Assembly (NCBI GenBank): GCA_020629795.1
Contig: JAHDCR010000002.1
Coordinates: 44,287 to 108,286, forward strand
Direction: 5' to 3'
DNA: 64,000 nucleotides
From: Candidatus Altimarinota bacterium
Lineage (GTDB): Bacteria > Patescibacteriota > Gracilibacteria > BD1-5 > UBA6164
Below are positions 11,607 through 23,591 of the stretch, piece by piece. The position numbers were made by a program, and so were the translations under genes. Positions within the stretch are counted from its first letter, which is position 1. Each line of letters opens with the position of its first letter. The notes below the pieces were generated by a model. It had not been told where the DNA came from, ran no database searches, and saw only the letters and a program-made list of their open reading frames with translations.

Positions 11607-12284
11607 ATGCTAAAACACCTTGCCATAATAATGGATTGAAACCGTCGTTGGGCCAAGTCTCGAATGCTTCCAGCATTCGCAGGTCACAAAGCTGGAGCAG
11701 ATAACGTAGTGAATATAACTGAACTCGCTGATGAAAAGTGAATAACTCACCTTACTCTTTGGGCTCTTTCAACGGAAAATCTTGAAAAGCGAAACGAAGA
11801 AGAAGTGAATTGAATAATCAAACTTGTGAATTCAATAGAAAAGTATTTAAATAAAATGAAGGTAAAATCTCTTAAATTTCAAACTATCTGAGATATTTCT
11901 AAACTTCCGGAGGATTCACAAAAGATTCTTCAAGATATAAAAGATGCAACTGCATCTAACACTGGTATTACTGTTACTCTTTGACTCATATATTGATGAC
12001 AGGATGAGATACTCAGAGCTACTAAAAAGATAATAGCAGCATGAATAGACCCAGAAACTCTAACTCACTCTGAGTTTAGAAAATATCTTGATACATCGAT
12101 TCTCCCACTTCCAGATGTTATAGTGAGAACTGGATGAGATATAAGGCATTCTTGATTTCTTCTCTATGATAGCGCATATAGTGAGTATTACTTCACTGAC
12201 AAATGATGGCCCGGTTTTGATGAAGCAGAACTTGACCGAGTAATAGAAAAATTTAACACTGCAAAACGTAATTTTTGAAAATAA
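11607..12284 (+). CDS. uppS: undecaprenyl (isoprenyl) diphosphate synthase
   Basis: Cis-prenyltransferase that condenses isopentenyl diphosphate with farnesyl diphosphate to make the lipid carrier of cell-wall synthesis. It has 225 residues. IMDGNRRWAK at about residues 8-17 includes the catalytic Asp. WALSTENLEKR, RTGGDIRHSGFLLY and the terminal W.GFDEAELD complete the family motifs. The neighbour 3 bases downstream makes the allylic primer, so the pair forms a two-step isoprenoid module. Confidence 0.95.
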
Positions 12285-12287
12285 ACT

Positions 12288-13181
<894 letters not shown>

Positions 13182-13196
13182 CTAATTAGTATAGTG

Positions 13197-13784
13197 ATGA
13201 AAGAAAAGGATAAAATTACTCGGATAATTAAAGATATAAAAATTAAAAAAGATGAGCTTCTTATTGAGTATGAAAAATTACGAGATAAGTATGATTTTTC
13301 ATTAAAGAATTGAAAAATCGTATTTACAAAAAGGGCTAAATTAATTCAGAAGTGATTTAAGACACCTTTAAGTAAATATGCTGTTCCCAAAAATTTAAGA
13401 CATTTTATTTCTATGCCATTTATATATTGAATGATTGTACCATGAATATTTTTAGATATTTCACTTACAATATATCAACACACGGCATTCAGACTATACA
13501 AAATCCCCCTAGTAAATCGTTCTGATTATATAATGTTTGATAGAAAACATTTGAGTTATTTAAATTTAATACAGAAAATTAATTGCTTGTATTGCTCATA
13601 CATGAACGGTTTATTTTCTTATGCTGTGGAAATTTGAGGAAGAACCGAAAAATACTGGTGTCCTATAAAAGCTGCAAGAAACAAGCGATGAGGACATGAT
13701 TGGGAACAGTATTTTGCTGATTATTGAGATCCTGAATGATTTAAAAAAGCATTTAATTCTAATAAAGAATTCTTTAAAAAATAA
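13197..13784 (+). CDS. conserved protein with CxxC motif, unknown function
   Basis: A 195-residue protein. The N-terminal 45 residues are charged and helical. A hydrophobic stretch follows (FISMPFIYGMIVPGIFLDISLT). The C-terminal half has INCLYCSYMNG, then RTEKYWCPIK and NKRGGHDWEQYFADYGD. I know this cysteine pattern (CxxC plus WCPIK) from a widespread uncharacterised bacterial family. Three Cys and nearby His suggest metal binding. It is the last gene of the plus-strand run and is followed by a terminator. Confidence 0.75.
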
Positions 13785-13806
13785 CTCATACTTGAGTTAT
13801 TTTTTA
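13780..13806. terminator. bidirectional terminator
   Basis: A 9-bp perfect stem AATAACTCA/TGAGTTATT with a T run to the right and an A run to the left. It overlaps the end of both converging genes (stop codons at 13782-13784 and 13797-13799). Confidence 0.7.
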
Positions 13807-14618
13807 ACACTGAAAAAATCTATACTATTTTGGAATATTTGCTGAGTTATTAGTTCTGATGATTCACTGCGTAAGTCAATTATTTTACTTAGTACCTCCT
13901 TTACTAATATTGGCTCATTCTCTCTTTTTCACCTAAATGGAGTTGGTGTAAGATAGGGGCTATCTGTTTCTATAATAATATGTTTTAAATCTATGTTTTC
14001 AGCTACTCTCTGAGTACTCACTGCATTTTTAAAGGTTACTACTCATCAGAGTCATATCATGCAATTTGGAGCAAATTTAATAAGTTTTTGAGCATATTCT
14101 AAATCTTCACTAAAACAGTGAAATACAAAATTTGTAAAATCTTCTTCTTGTAAAATCTTATAAATATCTTCGCTTGATTCACGATTATGAATTATGATAG
14201 GGAGTCATAGTTTATCAGCAAGACGTATCTGCGCTCTAAAGTAATTTTTTTGAATCTCTACTATTTCATGTGTAGAGATTTTATGCGTAAGAGAAAGATT
14301 TTTAAGCCAATAATAGTCTAGCCCTGTTTCTCATATTGCTACAATGAAGTCTTTGTTGTCAAGATAGAGAGATTCTAAAGTCCCAATTACATCATCTATT
14401 TCTTGATGTAAGTAGTCTAAGACGTGGGTAGGATGTATACCAATACTTGCATACACTCATGGGTATGTATTAGAAAGTTCTATAGATTTTTTCGAGCTTT
14501 CTATATCACATCATATAGAGTTAATATATTTTCATCCTCAGCTAAAAAAACTCTCTAAAATTTCAGTTTCAGAGAGATCTTTTGCAAGATAAGGATGTGA
14601 GTGTGTATCGTAGAGCAT
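13797..14618 (-). CDS. tatD: TatD-family metal-dependent DNase/hydrolase
   Basis: A 273-residue TIM-barrel metal hydrolase. TatD proteins show 3'-5' exonuclease or deacylase activities. Metal ligands are visible in DTHSHPYL at the N-terminus, in IGIHPTHV, in GETGLDYY, in IIHNRESSEDIY, in VFHCFS and in IIIETDSPYLTPTPFRGKRE. Its ATG shares one base with the stop of the upstream gene (TAATG), so the two are translationally coupled. Confidence 0.93.
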
Positions 14619-15145
14619 TAAAATATGAGAGATGATGCTGTAAGTGAATAATTATTTTCTTGGGAATCAATGAAATTAATATTTACAGGGTTTAAGTGAA
14701 TAGTTTCATCATTGCTTCGTGTAAATGCTAATTTAATTATCTCAGAACCTTTATCTAGATTTACTGGAGAAGTAAACACTACAATAAAACTTGAGAATCA
14801 AGGTGTAGTTTCAATTTTACTAATATCTGCACCATCTATAGTGCTGATGGCATCTCAAAACATAAGTAAGTCTTGATTATAAGCAAGTGAGAAACTTAAT
14901 TGAACGACACTATCCATTTTCTGATTATTCTCAATAACGAGATTATTTTCCTGATGTAAAATACTGATATCTTCACTTTGAACATCACTTGATTGAATTT
15001 CTTTTATATTTGCTTTCAAAGCATCTCAGTTTGAACCTCACAAAACAAACATATTTACACTTACTGCAAGTACTCATGAGATAGCAAGTATCCCTAAATG
15101 CGAGAGAGCCTTTTGTTTATGGTAGCTACTAAATAAATCTTTCAT
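14618..15145 (-). CDS. membrane-anchored extracytoplasmic protein, unknown
   Basis: A 175-residue protein with a basic start, one hydrophobic segment at about 17-37 (LGILAISGVLAVSVNMFVL), then a hydrophilic beta-type domain rich in Ser, Asp and Asn. No cysteine follows the hydrophobic segment, so it is an anchored or secreted protein and not a lipoprotein. The outer domain (LSFSLAYNQDLL, PGFSSFIVVFTSP) has a cohesin- or Ig-like look but I cannot confirm this. It is the first gene of a two-gene operon with tatD. Confidence 0.65.
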
Positions 15146-15234
15146 AGTATTTTTTTAAGTAATTATTTTGATTATAGTACAAAATAACTACAATACAACC
15201 AATGCTTATTGACTAATATAGTAAATTATTAATA

Positions 15235-15507
15235 ATGAATGAGAAGCAAGAGAAACAAGTAGATGATTTATTAAATTGAGGCTTTGTTGAATTCGAAGAT
15301 CCAGTTGATAATGATACGTATATATCAATCTGTAGAGCGCTTGAACTACAAGAACCAACTAGAAATAGGGTATATATATTACTGGACTATCAAAAACAGA
15401 AAGCATTTGTTTGAATTGAAATTAATTGCTTTAAGTGAAAGGTGTGAGAAATATTGACTCAAGAAATTTGAATAAATGGTATATGGAAATCAGTAGATAC
15501 TAAATAA
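15235..15507 (+). CDS. small hypothetical protein
   Basis: A 90-residue soluble protein (MNEKQEKQVDDLLNGGFVEF start) with mixed helix and strand character and two cysteines. Five glycines are UGA codons, which supports it as a real coding region of this genome. Its stop overlaps the end of uvrC by 8 bases on the opposite strand. Function unknown. Confidence 0.6.
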
Positions 15508-17296
15508 TTCAATGGTTCTCAAGATTCTCAACTATGCTAGGTCATAAAAACTCTCTTAACTCTCAAATATCTGTATCTTTGAGTCTATCGATACTCCCAT
15601 ACTTTGTGAGTATTTTTTTACGAGTTTTTGGTCAGATTCATGGTATTGCTTCCAGTAGATTTTTTCTAATTGATTTACTGCGTGAGTCTCTGTTGAAACT
15701 AATGGCAAATCTATGTGCCTCATCTCTGAGAGCTTGTAAAAGCCTCAGTTCATTACTCTGTTTATCCAAGACGATAGGATCGGTTTTACCTGGAAGAAAC
15801 AATTCTTCTTCTCGCTTTGCTATAGATACTATCTGAGGGTATATCTCCAAATCAGAATCATAAATTATTTTCATTACGGCTCACAGCTGTCATTTTCAAC
15901 CATCTATTACAATGAGATCTGGGTAATTAGATAATTTTTGTAATTCTAGAATTCTACGTTTCATTATTTCCTCCATTGATCAAAAGTCATCAATTTTTCA
16001 TTGATTGAGGGTTTTGACTCTAAACTTTTTATATTTTTTAGGATTTTTCTTTCCATCCTCAATAACTGATCTACTCGCTACAGTATGAGTTCCAGATAGG
16101 TGTGAAATATCATTACATTCAAATATTAATTGTGGATTTATTTCATCATATCAGAGTGTATCAAGTAGTTTTTTCATAGTAGCCTTACTAAAACTTTTAG
16201 TACTCAAGCTATCCATATATTTCTTATGTGCGTATTCATAAATATTCTTATAACAGAGTTTTAGAAGCTCCATTTTCCCTCAAATTTGAGGTATCTCTAT
16301 TTTTATCTCAGGGTTTTCTAAGTCTATATGTTCAGGGAGGATAAACACGAGTCATGTTCTGTCTCTGTTTTCTACCCATTTTTGCTCAACAATACTTGAA
16401 AGTATTTCTTGAGCTGAATCATCGAGTTTATTATCTATTTCGTAGTTTTCGTAGGCAGAAATTTTGGAATCCTGAATTTCTATCACTCAAACATAAGTAT
16501 TATCATATTTTTTAAGTATTTGTATGATAAAATAATCTCATCTAACTCAATCTCTTACTACTTGCAATGTATCGAGACTATCAAGGGCTTCAAGAGAGAG
16601 TTTGCGTTTCTGCGCTTCTTCAAATTGTAAATTAGCTGCAAATCGTTTCATGTCAGATACAAGTCTATCCTTTACTTGCTGAGAGTTTCCTGATAAAAAT
16701 TTCTGTATTTCTGAAAGCTTTTCGTGATAGAGCTCTTTTATTTTTTGCTCCTTTTCATCTACATTTCACTTAAAAATATATTTATCGAGGTTGTAGCTTC
16801 ATTTTTTCATAAAAAAGTTATGATTTCCAACTCAATATCCATATATCTTTTTAAGGAGTTTAAAAACCTCCTGAACATGATATCCTGATATATATGGACC
16901 AAAATACCTTCCATCAGAAGATTTCATTTTGCTAGGAGAAATTCGTGTTCGAATAATTTTAGGAAATTCTTCTCGAGTTATTTTAATATACAGAAAGTTC
17001 TTATCGTCCTTTAATAATATATTGTATTTAGGCTGATATTTTTTGATAAGGTCATTTTCTAGTATAAGTGATTCAACCTCATTATTGGTAACGATATACT
17101 CAATTTTATCTATATAACCAACCATTTTCTTTTTTGCAAAGTTGAGTTTTTGTTGACCAGAAAAATAACTATTTACGCGAGATTTTAAGTTTTTTGATTT
17201 TCACACATAAATAATTTCCCCCTGCTTATTGAAGTACTGATATACACCAGGAGAATGAGGGAGGGAAGTAAGTATATCTTTTATTGACGTTTTCAT
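15500..17296 (-). CDS. uvrC: excinuclease ABC subunit C
   Basis: Makes both incisions during nucleotide excision repair together with UvrA and UvrB, neither of which is in this window. It has 598 residues. The GIY-YIG nuclease is at the N-terminus (GVYQYFNKQGEIIYVGKSKN). A UVR-like segment (RFAANLQFEEAQKRK) lies in the middle. The RNase H-like 5' nuclease has VIDGGKGQL. The C-terminal helix-hairpin-helix has IPGIGPKTRKKIL. The gene starts next to the PH-domain gene (stop 17297, start 17296), so the two are probably one transcript. Confidence 0.96.
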
Positions 17297-17950
17297 TTAT
17301 CTAGTATCTATGGTATAACGGTCATCAAATATTTTTTCATCTTCATCTTCGTCGTCTTGGTGTTTCTTTTTACTTTGTTCAAGACCATTTTTTTCTAAGT
17401 ACTCGTGTACTACACCAGAGAGTGTATCCATAATCATATCAAACTTATCTGCTTCTTGTTCATCCTCTTCTGGATGTATAAATTGTTCAAGCATATCTAC
17501 TGATTTATATGGTGCATACGCATTATAGATAGCGAGTTCTTGTTCTCAAAACTTGTGTATAATAATATCTCATTTGTTAAAAATATTATCCCAGATTCTA
17601 TGCTTATCTATTTCTACTCACTCGATATTTTCAAAATGAATACTTTCAACTTTTGTTTTCAAAAGTGACCACTCTAAATCATATACGGCTGAATCAGTAA
17701 TAATCCATACATCTCTATACCAATTAAATAGCTCATATACTATTTTGAGAAACACGAGAAACAAGAGTCACTCGATATAGTAAAATGGTACGAGTTCTCT
17801 GAGTCTCTCTGACTGATAGTAGAGAAAGCTTGGAAAAATAGCTCAGAAACAAAGCCAAAGTACAAAACTATCCATCACTGTCAGCCAATGTTGGTGAATT
17901 ATTGTTTGAATATTTTGCCCTTCGGGGATATGTTTTTTATAAAAGTTCAT
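17297..17950 (-). CDS. membrane protein with bacterial PH-like domain
   Basis: A 217-residue protein. Two hydrophobic segments at about 31-50 and 62-80 are followed by WYRDVWIITDSAVYDLEW, the start of a bacterial PH (YdbS-like) beta domain. The domain continues through VESIHFENIEGVEIDKHRIWDNIFNKGDIIIH. The C-terminus is a very acidic, Lys-rich linker (HQDDEDEDEK). The fold assignment is from pattern only. The neighbours are exonuclease III upstream (4 bases) and uvrC downstream, with which it may share an mRNA. Confidence 0.72.
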
Positions 17951-17953
17951 GTT

Positions 17954-18772
17954 TTATAGATCTATTTCTATTTCTACTGGGCAGTGATCACTTCCCATAA
18001 TATCGTCTCGCACTTTTGCTTCAATGAGTTTTTCTTCTAAACTTTTAGATATCAGAAAGTAATCTATTCTCCAGCCTACGTTACGAGCTCTTGCTCCTGC
18101 CCTATAACTCCACCATGAATACTTGTTTTCAACCTCAGGGTATAAATGTCTAAATGTATCTGTAAAACCAGCGTCTATAAAGTTATCCATTCACTCACGC
18201 TCTTCTTTTGTAAAACCAGCACTCATAGTATTTTGTTTTGGACGAGCAAGGTCAATTGGCCGGTGAGCTACGTTGAGATCACCGCAGACTATTACTGGTT
18301 TCTTTTCTTCTAAATATTTTAGATATTGTAAAAATGCCTTATCCCAAACAGTATATCTATATGCAAGTCGCGATAAATCATCTTTTGAGTTTGGAGTATA
18401 TACTGTAATATAGTAGTGATCTTTGAACTCTAGAGTTGTAACTCTTCATTCGTGGTTTTCCAGTAAAGTTTCATCCACATACTCAACTGATTCATGATCA
18501 AAGCTTTCAGGATTTATACCGTGGTATACTGATAGTGGCTCTACTTTTGAAAATACTGCAGTACCTGAGTAGCCTGGTCTAGTTGCAGGATTCCAATATT
18601 GAAAATAATCAGTTTCATCAAGCCAAGTTGCATCTTTTTTTGTAAGTTGGTCAGGTCTTCACTTTGTTTCTTGAAAACCTATTACATCTGGATTTTCTTC
18701 TAAAAGTATTTCTTTAAAGTCTTTTTTAAAAACAGCCCTAATTCCATTTACGTTCCACGACATATATTTCAT
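17954..18772 (-). CDS. xth: exodeoxyribonuclease III
   Basis: AP endonuclease and 3'-5' exonuclease of base-excision repair. It has 272 residues. [39 protein letters not shown] and the terminal [11 protein letters not shown] are the catalytic and metal-binding motifs of the ExoIII/EEP family. WRIDYFLIS is also diagnostic. ATG 18772 gives MKYMSWN; the fourth residue is an alternative start. A good promoter lies just upstream. It heads the repair run xth, PH protein, uvrC. Confidence 0.96.
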
Positions 18773-18793
18773 GAGTCTTTCTTGATTAATAAG

Positions 18794-18822
18794 TATATAG
18801 AAATAATATATGCGCAAGTCAA
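18794..18822 (-). promoter_or_regulatory. promoter of xth
   Basis: On the minus strand, TTGACT (18822-18817) and TATATA (18799-18794) are separated by 17 bases and lie about 22 bases before the xth ATG, which fits a sigma-70-type promoter. Confidence 0.5.
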
Positions 18823-18850
18823 AAAGTAAATATTTCTTTAAGAATAATAT

Positions 18851-19738
18851 ATGCAAAAAATTGCTTGGATAGGGACAGGAGTTATGGGACATGCGATGGT
18901 TCAACATTTGATACAAGCATGATATGACGTTTCGGTGTATAATAGAACGAAGTCTAAAACTGATGATTTAGTTCAAATGTGAGCTACATACGTAGATTCG
19001 ATAGCTACAATATCTGCTCACTGCGATATCATAATCACCATTATTTGAGATCCTAAAAATATAGAAGAAACCTATTTCTCTGAGCATTGAATTTTAGAAA
19101 ATATTAAACCTGGGAGTATTATCATAGATATGACTACTACAAAGCCATCATTAGCAGTTAAAATTTATGAAACAGCAAAACAAAAATGAGTAAGCAGCTT
19201 AGATGCTCCGGTATCTGGCTGAGATGTGTGAGCTACAAATGGAACACTTTCAATAATGGTATGATGAGATGTAGATACATTTACAAGTATATCCAAGATA
19301 CTCTGATATATGGGGAAAACTATTACTTACACCTGAGCTACTGGAACTGGTCAGCATACTAAAATGGCTAATCAGATTTCTATTGCTGGAAATACAATTG
19401 CGCTTTGCGAATCGCTCGTTTATGCTGAGAAATCCTGACTTGATTTACAAAAAACTATTGAGGTAGTTTCTGGATGAGCTGCGGGGAACTGGTGATGGAA
19501 TAATCTCGCTCCAAGAATAATCAAGTGAGAGCTTGATACATGCTTTTTTGTAAAGCATTTTGTAAAAGATATGAAAATAGCACTAGAGGAATGTGAAAGA
19601 ATGAACTTAGATCTTCCGTGACTCAAACTAGCTAGAGAGCTCTATAATAATCTTATGGAGCACTGAGAATGAGATTTATGAACACAGGCACTTATAAAAG
19701 TAATAAAAAGAATGAACAATATTTCTCTTGATTCATAA
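18851..19738 (+). CDS. 3-hydroxyisobutyrate dehydrogenase-family NAD(P) reductase
   Basis: A 295-residue beta-hydroxyacid dehydrogenase. The Rossmann fold begins IGTGVMGHAM near residue 7. The substrate-binding signature is DAPVSGGDVGATNGTL, and the catalytic lysine region is GQHTKMANQ. LGTQALI closes the family-type C-terminus. Possible substrates include tartronate semialdehyde, succinic semialdehyde or 3-hydroxyisobutyrate; the sequence does not decide. It is divergent from xth and lies 51 bases before grpE. Confidence 0.9.
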
Positions 19739-19789
19739 ATAAAAAAGCTTAAAATATAGCACTAAATTACTTCAAAAATAATAAAAATT

Positions 19790-20323
19790 ATGTCACAAAT
19801 ACACGATAAAGAAGAAATACTTGAAGAAGATCTAGATAAACAGGCAGAGGAGGAAACAGACCTGTATGAAGAGCAAGAAGATATCATCCAAGAAGATGAG
19901 TCGCAAATTGCTAAACTTAAGGATATGTTAGCTCGTAGTGCCGCTGATCTTGAAAATTTCAAAAAACGTACCGAAAGAGATAAAGCTGATATGATTTTCT
20001 TTTTAAAGCTCGATATTTTTAAAAAGATTCTTCCACGAATAGATGACTTAGAAAGAATTATAAAAAATACTCCAGAAGAAATGCAATCTGGAGCAGTGTA
20101 TGAGTGAGTAGTTACGCTTCAAAAAACGCTTTTGAAAGACTTAGATAAACTCTGAGTTGTTGCTTTTGATAGTGTCGGAGATGAGGTAAATCCTGATAAA
20201 CACGAAGTTATGACGCAGGTATCATGAGAAGAATGAAAAATTATTGATGAGTTTGAAAAGTGATATATGCTTTGAGATAGAGTTCTCAGAGTAGCCAAGG
20301 TAGTAGTATGAAACGGTATGTAA
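19790..20323 (+). CDS. grpE: nucleotide exchange factor GrpE
   Basis: Co-chaperone that releases ADP from DnaK. It has 177 residues. A long acidic coiled-coil N-terminus contains KLKDMLARSAADLENFKKRTERD in sense (positions about 43-65). The C-terminal beta-wing has NPDKHEVM and YMLGDRVLRVAKVVVGNG, the family signature. No dnaK or dnaJ lies nearby. A strong hairpin terminator follows. Confidence 0.95.
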
Positions 20324-20324
20324 T

Positions 20325-20354
20325 AAAAAAACACTCCTCAGAGTGTTTTTTTAT
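20325..20354. terminator. terminator of grpE, usable from both strands
   Basis: Stem AAAACACTC/GAGTGTTTT with loop CTCA and a T7 run. The A run on the left would serve the converging minus-strand gene, whose stop codon touches it. Confidence 0.8.
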
Positions 20355-20785
20355 TTTTCAAATTTTATTTTAGAAGTCATGATAAAAATTTCTTTTGCAA
20401 AACTAAGTATAAATGGGTTTGGCATCTTCTCCATTCATTTCGTTATATTCTTTTCAAAGGCTTCAATATTTTTATAGAAAAATTTTTGCTTGTAGAGTAT
20501 TTCTTCTAAAAAAATATGAAACTGTTTTAAATGCTCTACTTGTTTGAGGAACGTAACTTCAAATATATCAATTTGAGGAAGAAAATCTATATAAAACATA
20601 TAGATATCCTTAATACTTTCGATGTTTCTCTCTCGTACTTTTCTAGAAAAATTCATCCAATATACCTCATCTTTGTGTGCTAATTTGTGAGCAATTATAG
20701 CGTTTGAGACACATAGTGGAATAAATATTCCTTTATTGTCTAAATCATCATAGAGCTTTTGTAATATTTGTGATAAATGTTCCAT
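20351..20785 (-). CDS. small helical protein, possible AGOG-type glycosylase remnant
   Basis: A 144-residue all-helical protein. I chose ATG 20785, one base after the upstream stop; an in-frame ATG at 20812 would overlap that gene by 26 bases. The order SNAIIAHKLAHKDEVYWMNFS, then NPFILSFAKEIFIM, resembles the archaeal 8-oxoguanine glycosylase (AGOG) fold. However, the family's usual length is about 240 residues, and the helix-hairpin-helix lysine region is not evident. It could instead be an unrelated helical protein. Low certainty on function. Confidence 0.55.
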
Positions 20786-20786
20786 A

Positions 20787-22058
20787 CTAGATACTATAAA
20801 TAATATTTTCACTGACTATATCAATTTCATCTTCTCAGAGCGTGACTTGCTGAGGATTTGTATCTTCAGTTGTCTTATATATTTCAAGTAGGCCTTCAAG
20901 CTCAAGAATTTGAATAAAGTTTTGTTCTCAAATTTTCAGTGATAGTAATTCTCTTGTTTTTGGTCAAAATACACCTGCTCCAGTATCCTGAACATTTGAT
21001 ATTATTTCGTGTTCTAATTGGAAATCAAGAAGTGCATTTCTCGTTTTTACTCAAAATATCGCAGTGTCTTTGTAATCAAAGTGTCATGTTTCACTCAGTA
21101 GTTTTTGAAGTTTTCTCACATCAGGACTTATATCTCCATATGCTACTACATCTATTTCTTCTATAATCTTTTTAGCTAGATCTTGGCTTTCTAATTTATA
21201 GGCTTCTATTGCTTGATTTTTTTCTTGTAATTCTTGTTTTTCTTGTAGAAATAAATCATATATTTCACTTAGCTTTTCTCTTGTTTTTGGTCCATAAGAA
21301 CCAGCTCCAGGAGTAGATTCATTTGTAACTATTTCATTGTTGATTTGAAAATTATAGACTGCATCTATTGTATGTGTATCATATTCTCCTGTACTGATTT
21401 CCTCAGCATAGTATCAAAGCTCTCTCAATATATCTTGTAATTGAGTTACATATGTTGCGTCACTTCATTTTCACAGTGAGAGATCAAATATTCCAAGTGC
21501 TTCAGGAGTTGATGTATTTGCTTCCTGGAATACCTGGACTTTGTTTCAGTAGAGAAGTGTAGTTTTAGGTACTGCCCAGCTAGGAGCGGGGATAGAGTTG
21601 TAATCTAGAGTTGTAGCGCTGACATTTGACACAACTTTTCATTCTATTTTTCTTTTTCCCCAATACATAGCTCTTCTCAGTCATTCATCTCCGTATCATA
21701 CCCAAACATCTATTCTATCATGTCCATATCATCTCTCTCACGCAGGGACAATTGCTCAACCTCTGTCTTCTACTGCTCCAATTCATAATCAATCTAATTG
21801 TATCTTAGTTCCAAATCAATATTTTCTTGGTGCTGCAAGCATACCAGAGAAAACAGGTTTTCCAGATGCTCAAGCTATTCCATTTCCATTAAGTCTTTTT
21901 TCAGATTCATAATTTCAAGTTATATAATATTTTTGGTCTGGAAGAGGTGAGTAGTATGCTGTAACTATGAAATAACCAGTGTTACTCGCAAAACTACTTT
22001 TAGGTATAAAACCTAGCATCAGGAAACATAAAAGTATAATAGTAAAGAATTTTTTCAC
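20787..22058 (-). CDS. secreted 3D-domain and peptidoglycan-binding protein, copy 1
   Basis: A 423-residue cell-wall protein. It starts at GTG, since a stop lies just upstream in frame. A signal peptide covers residues 1-24. The 3D (double-psi barrel, MltA/resuscitation-factor type) domain covers about 25-150, with the Asp pair in VEDRGGAIVPAGERG and HDRIDVWVG. Two helical peptidoglycan-binding type 1 repeats follow, one near 190-260 and one near 310-380 (KLQKLLSETG, FGVKTRNALLDFQ). Proteins of this design cleave or bind glycan strands. It is a paralogue of the next gene upstream. Confidence 0.85.
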
Positions 22059-22125
22059 GTGATAAGGTGATTAATAATATTATATTTATTGTATCATGTT
22101 AATCTCCTATTAATTACTAATACGT

Positions 22126-22166
22126 AAAAAAAATAAACGAGTATGCGTTGACATAATCGTTTATTT
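22126..22166 (-). terminator. terminator of the upstream 3D-domain gene
   Basis: Perfect 10-bp stem AAATAAACGA/TCGTTTATTT with a 16-base loop, followed on the minus strand by seven T. It separates the two 3D-domain genes (22178-23440 and 20787-22058), so they have separate transcripts unless it is read through. Confidence 0.7.
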
Positions 22167-22177
22167 TCGAATAAATA

Positions 22178-23440
22178 CTACTGAGCTATTTGTTGCAAAT
22201 AGAGAATTCTAGCTTTTACAGAAGGGTTATTTTCATAGAGAGGTAAGATCTTATTTATTTGTATAAGTAATTTTTGTACGTACGCATCTCATTTACTTGC
22301 TTGAAGTTTTTGAAAAGCTGATGAGAGTTTTAATTTTTCTTCTCAAGTTAAGTAATACTTGCTTGCTAGAGCTTGTTCACTTTCACTATTTTCATAGTAT
22401 GTCCATAGTGCTGATTTAGTCTTATTTCAAAAGTATCCAGCTCCCCAACTATCTTTATTATCGATGAGTCAGATTCTTTTTTGTAAATCTAGGAGTGATC
22501 ATTCAACACTCGTATATACACCGTTAATATCACCAGAATATTCTCATAACTCTGTAAGTAATTTCTGTAACTCTATCACTTCTTCAACAGGAGAATCAGG
22601 TTCTACTGTGAGATTTCAATATTCTAATATTGTTTTATATTTTTCTGAAGCGACACTGTGATTAAAATTCGCAAAATTTTCAATTGGTTCCTCTACGAGA
22701 TTATCACTACTGTTACCATACCTCTCTCTAAGAGCTGCTATAGTTTTAGGTCCATACCAACCAGCAGACTCTTCATCTCGACTGTTTATAATACCTGTGC
22801 TTATTTGAAAATCTATAATTTCGTTTTTTATACTTTCATAATTTCCATCTATTTCACCTGTATATAAATTAGCTTTTGTAAATATTGTTTGAACTTGTTT
22901 CACATCCTCGAAACTTGCATTTTCCGGATTAACTGAAAGTTTTGTAAGAGATCAAATTTGTGACTCTCAGAAGCTTATTGTAACTTCACTACTGGGAACC
23001 ACTATTTTACCTTTTATTGTTCTTTTTCACCATCTTTTTGCCCTTTCTAGTCATTCATCACCATATCACATCCAAATATCAATTCTATCGTAGCTATATC
23101 ATCTCTCTCACGCTTTTACTATGGCACCACCTCTATCTTCTATGACTCAAATTCAATATCACTCAAAGTATATTTTAGTCCCAAATGGATAATTAGCCGG
23201 TCACGCTAAAAGTCCTGGAAATACTGCATTTCATGAAGCAGTAGTATGTCATTCACCATTGAGTCTGATATCTCATGCGTATGTACCAGTTGCATAATTT
23301 ATCTGATTTGGAAGGGGAGAGTAGTAAGCTGTGGCAACAAAATACGTTTCTCATCCAGCTGCACTTGCTTTTGAAAGCGTCACTCAAGATAGCAAGAGTA
23401 AGCTTAGGACTCATAATACGAGTCGCAATTTGGGTCACAT
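22178..23440 (-). CDS. secreted 3D-domain and peptidoglycan-binding protein, copy 2
   Basis: A 420-residue paralogue of the downstream copy with the same order: a signal peptide (residues 1-30, second codon UGA), a 3D domain (YSPLPNQ, VIEDRGGAIVKAGERG, DRIDIWMGYGDEG), then peptidoglycan-binding repeats near 180-250 and 280-350. In this copy the C-terminus is a helical tail rich in Gln/Leu instead of a short linker. The duplicate pair suggests two variants of a wall hydrolase or wall-binding factor. Confidence 0.85.
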
Positions 23441-23543
23441 AGAATCTTATATATAAATTTTAAACCTGCTGATTATATGATTTTAATATATTTCACAAGA
23501 TTGTCTGTATGAATTCACTTAATCTTCACATAGAAAATATATA

Positions 23544-23570
23544 TTGACATAATATATATTTAGATATAAA
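23544..23570 (+). promoter_or_regulatory. possible promoter of gene 23592-24290
   Basis: TTGACA (23544-23549), a 15-base spacer and TATAAA (23565-23570), 21 bases before the ATG. The region is extremely AT-rich, so chance matches are likely. Confidence 0.35.
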
Positions 23571-23591
23571 TATATATATTAAGTAATACAA

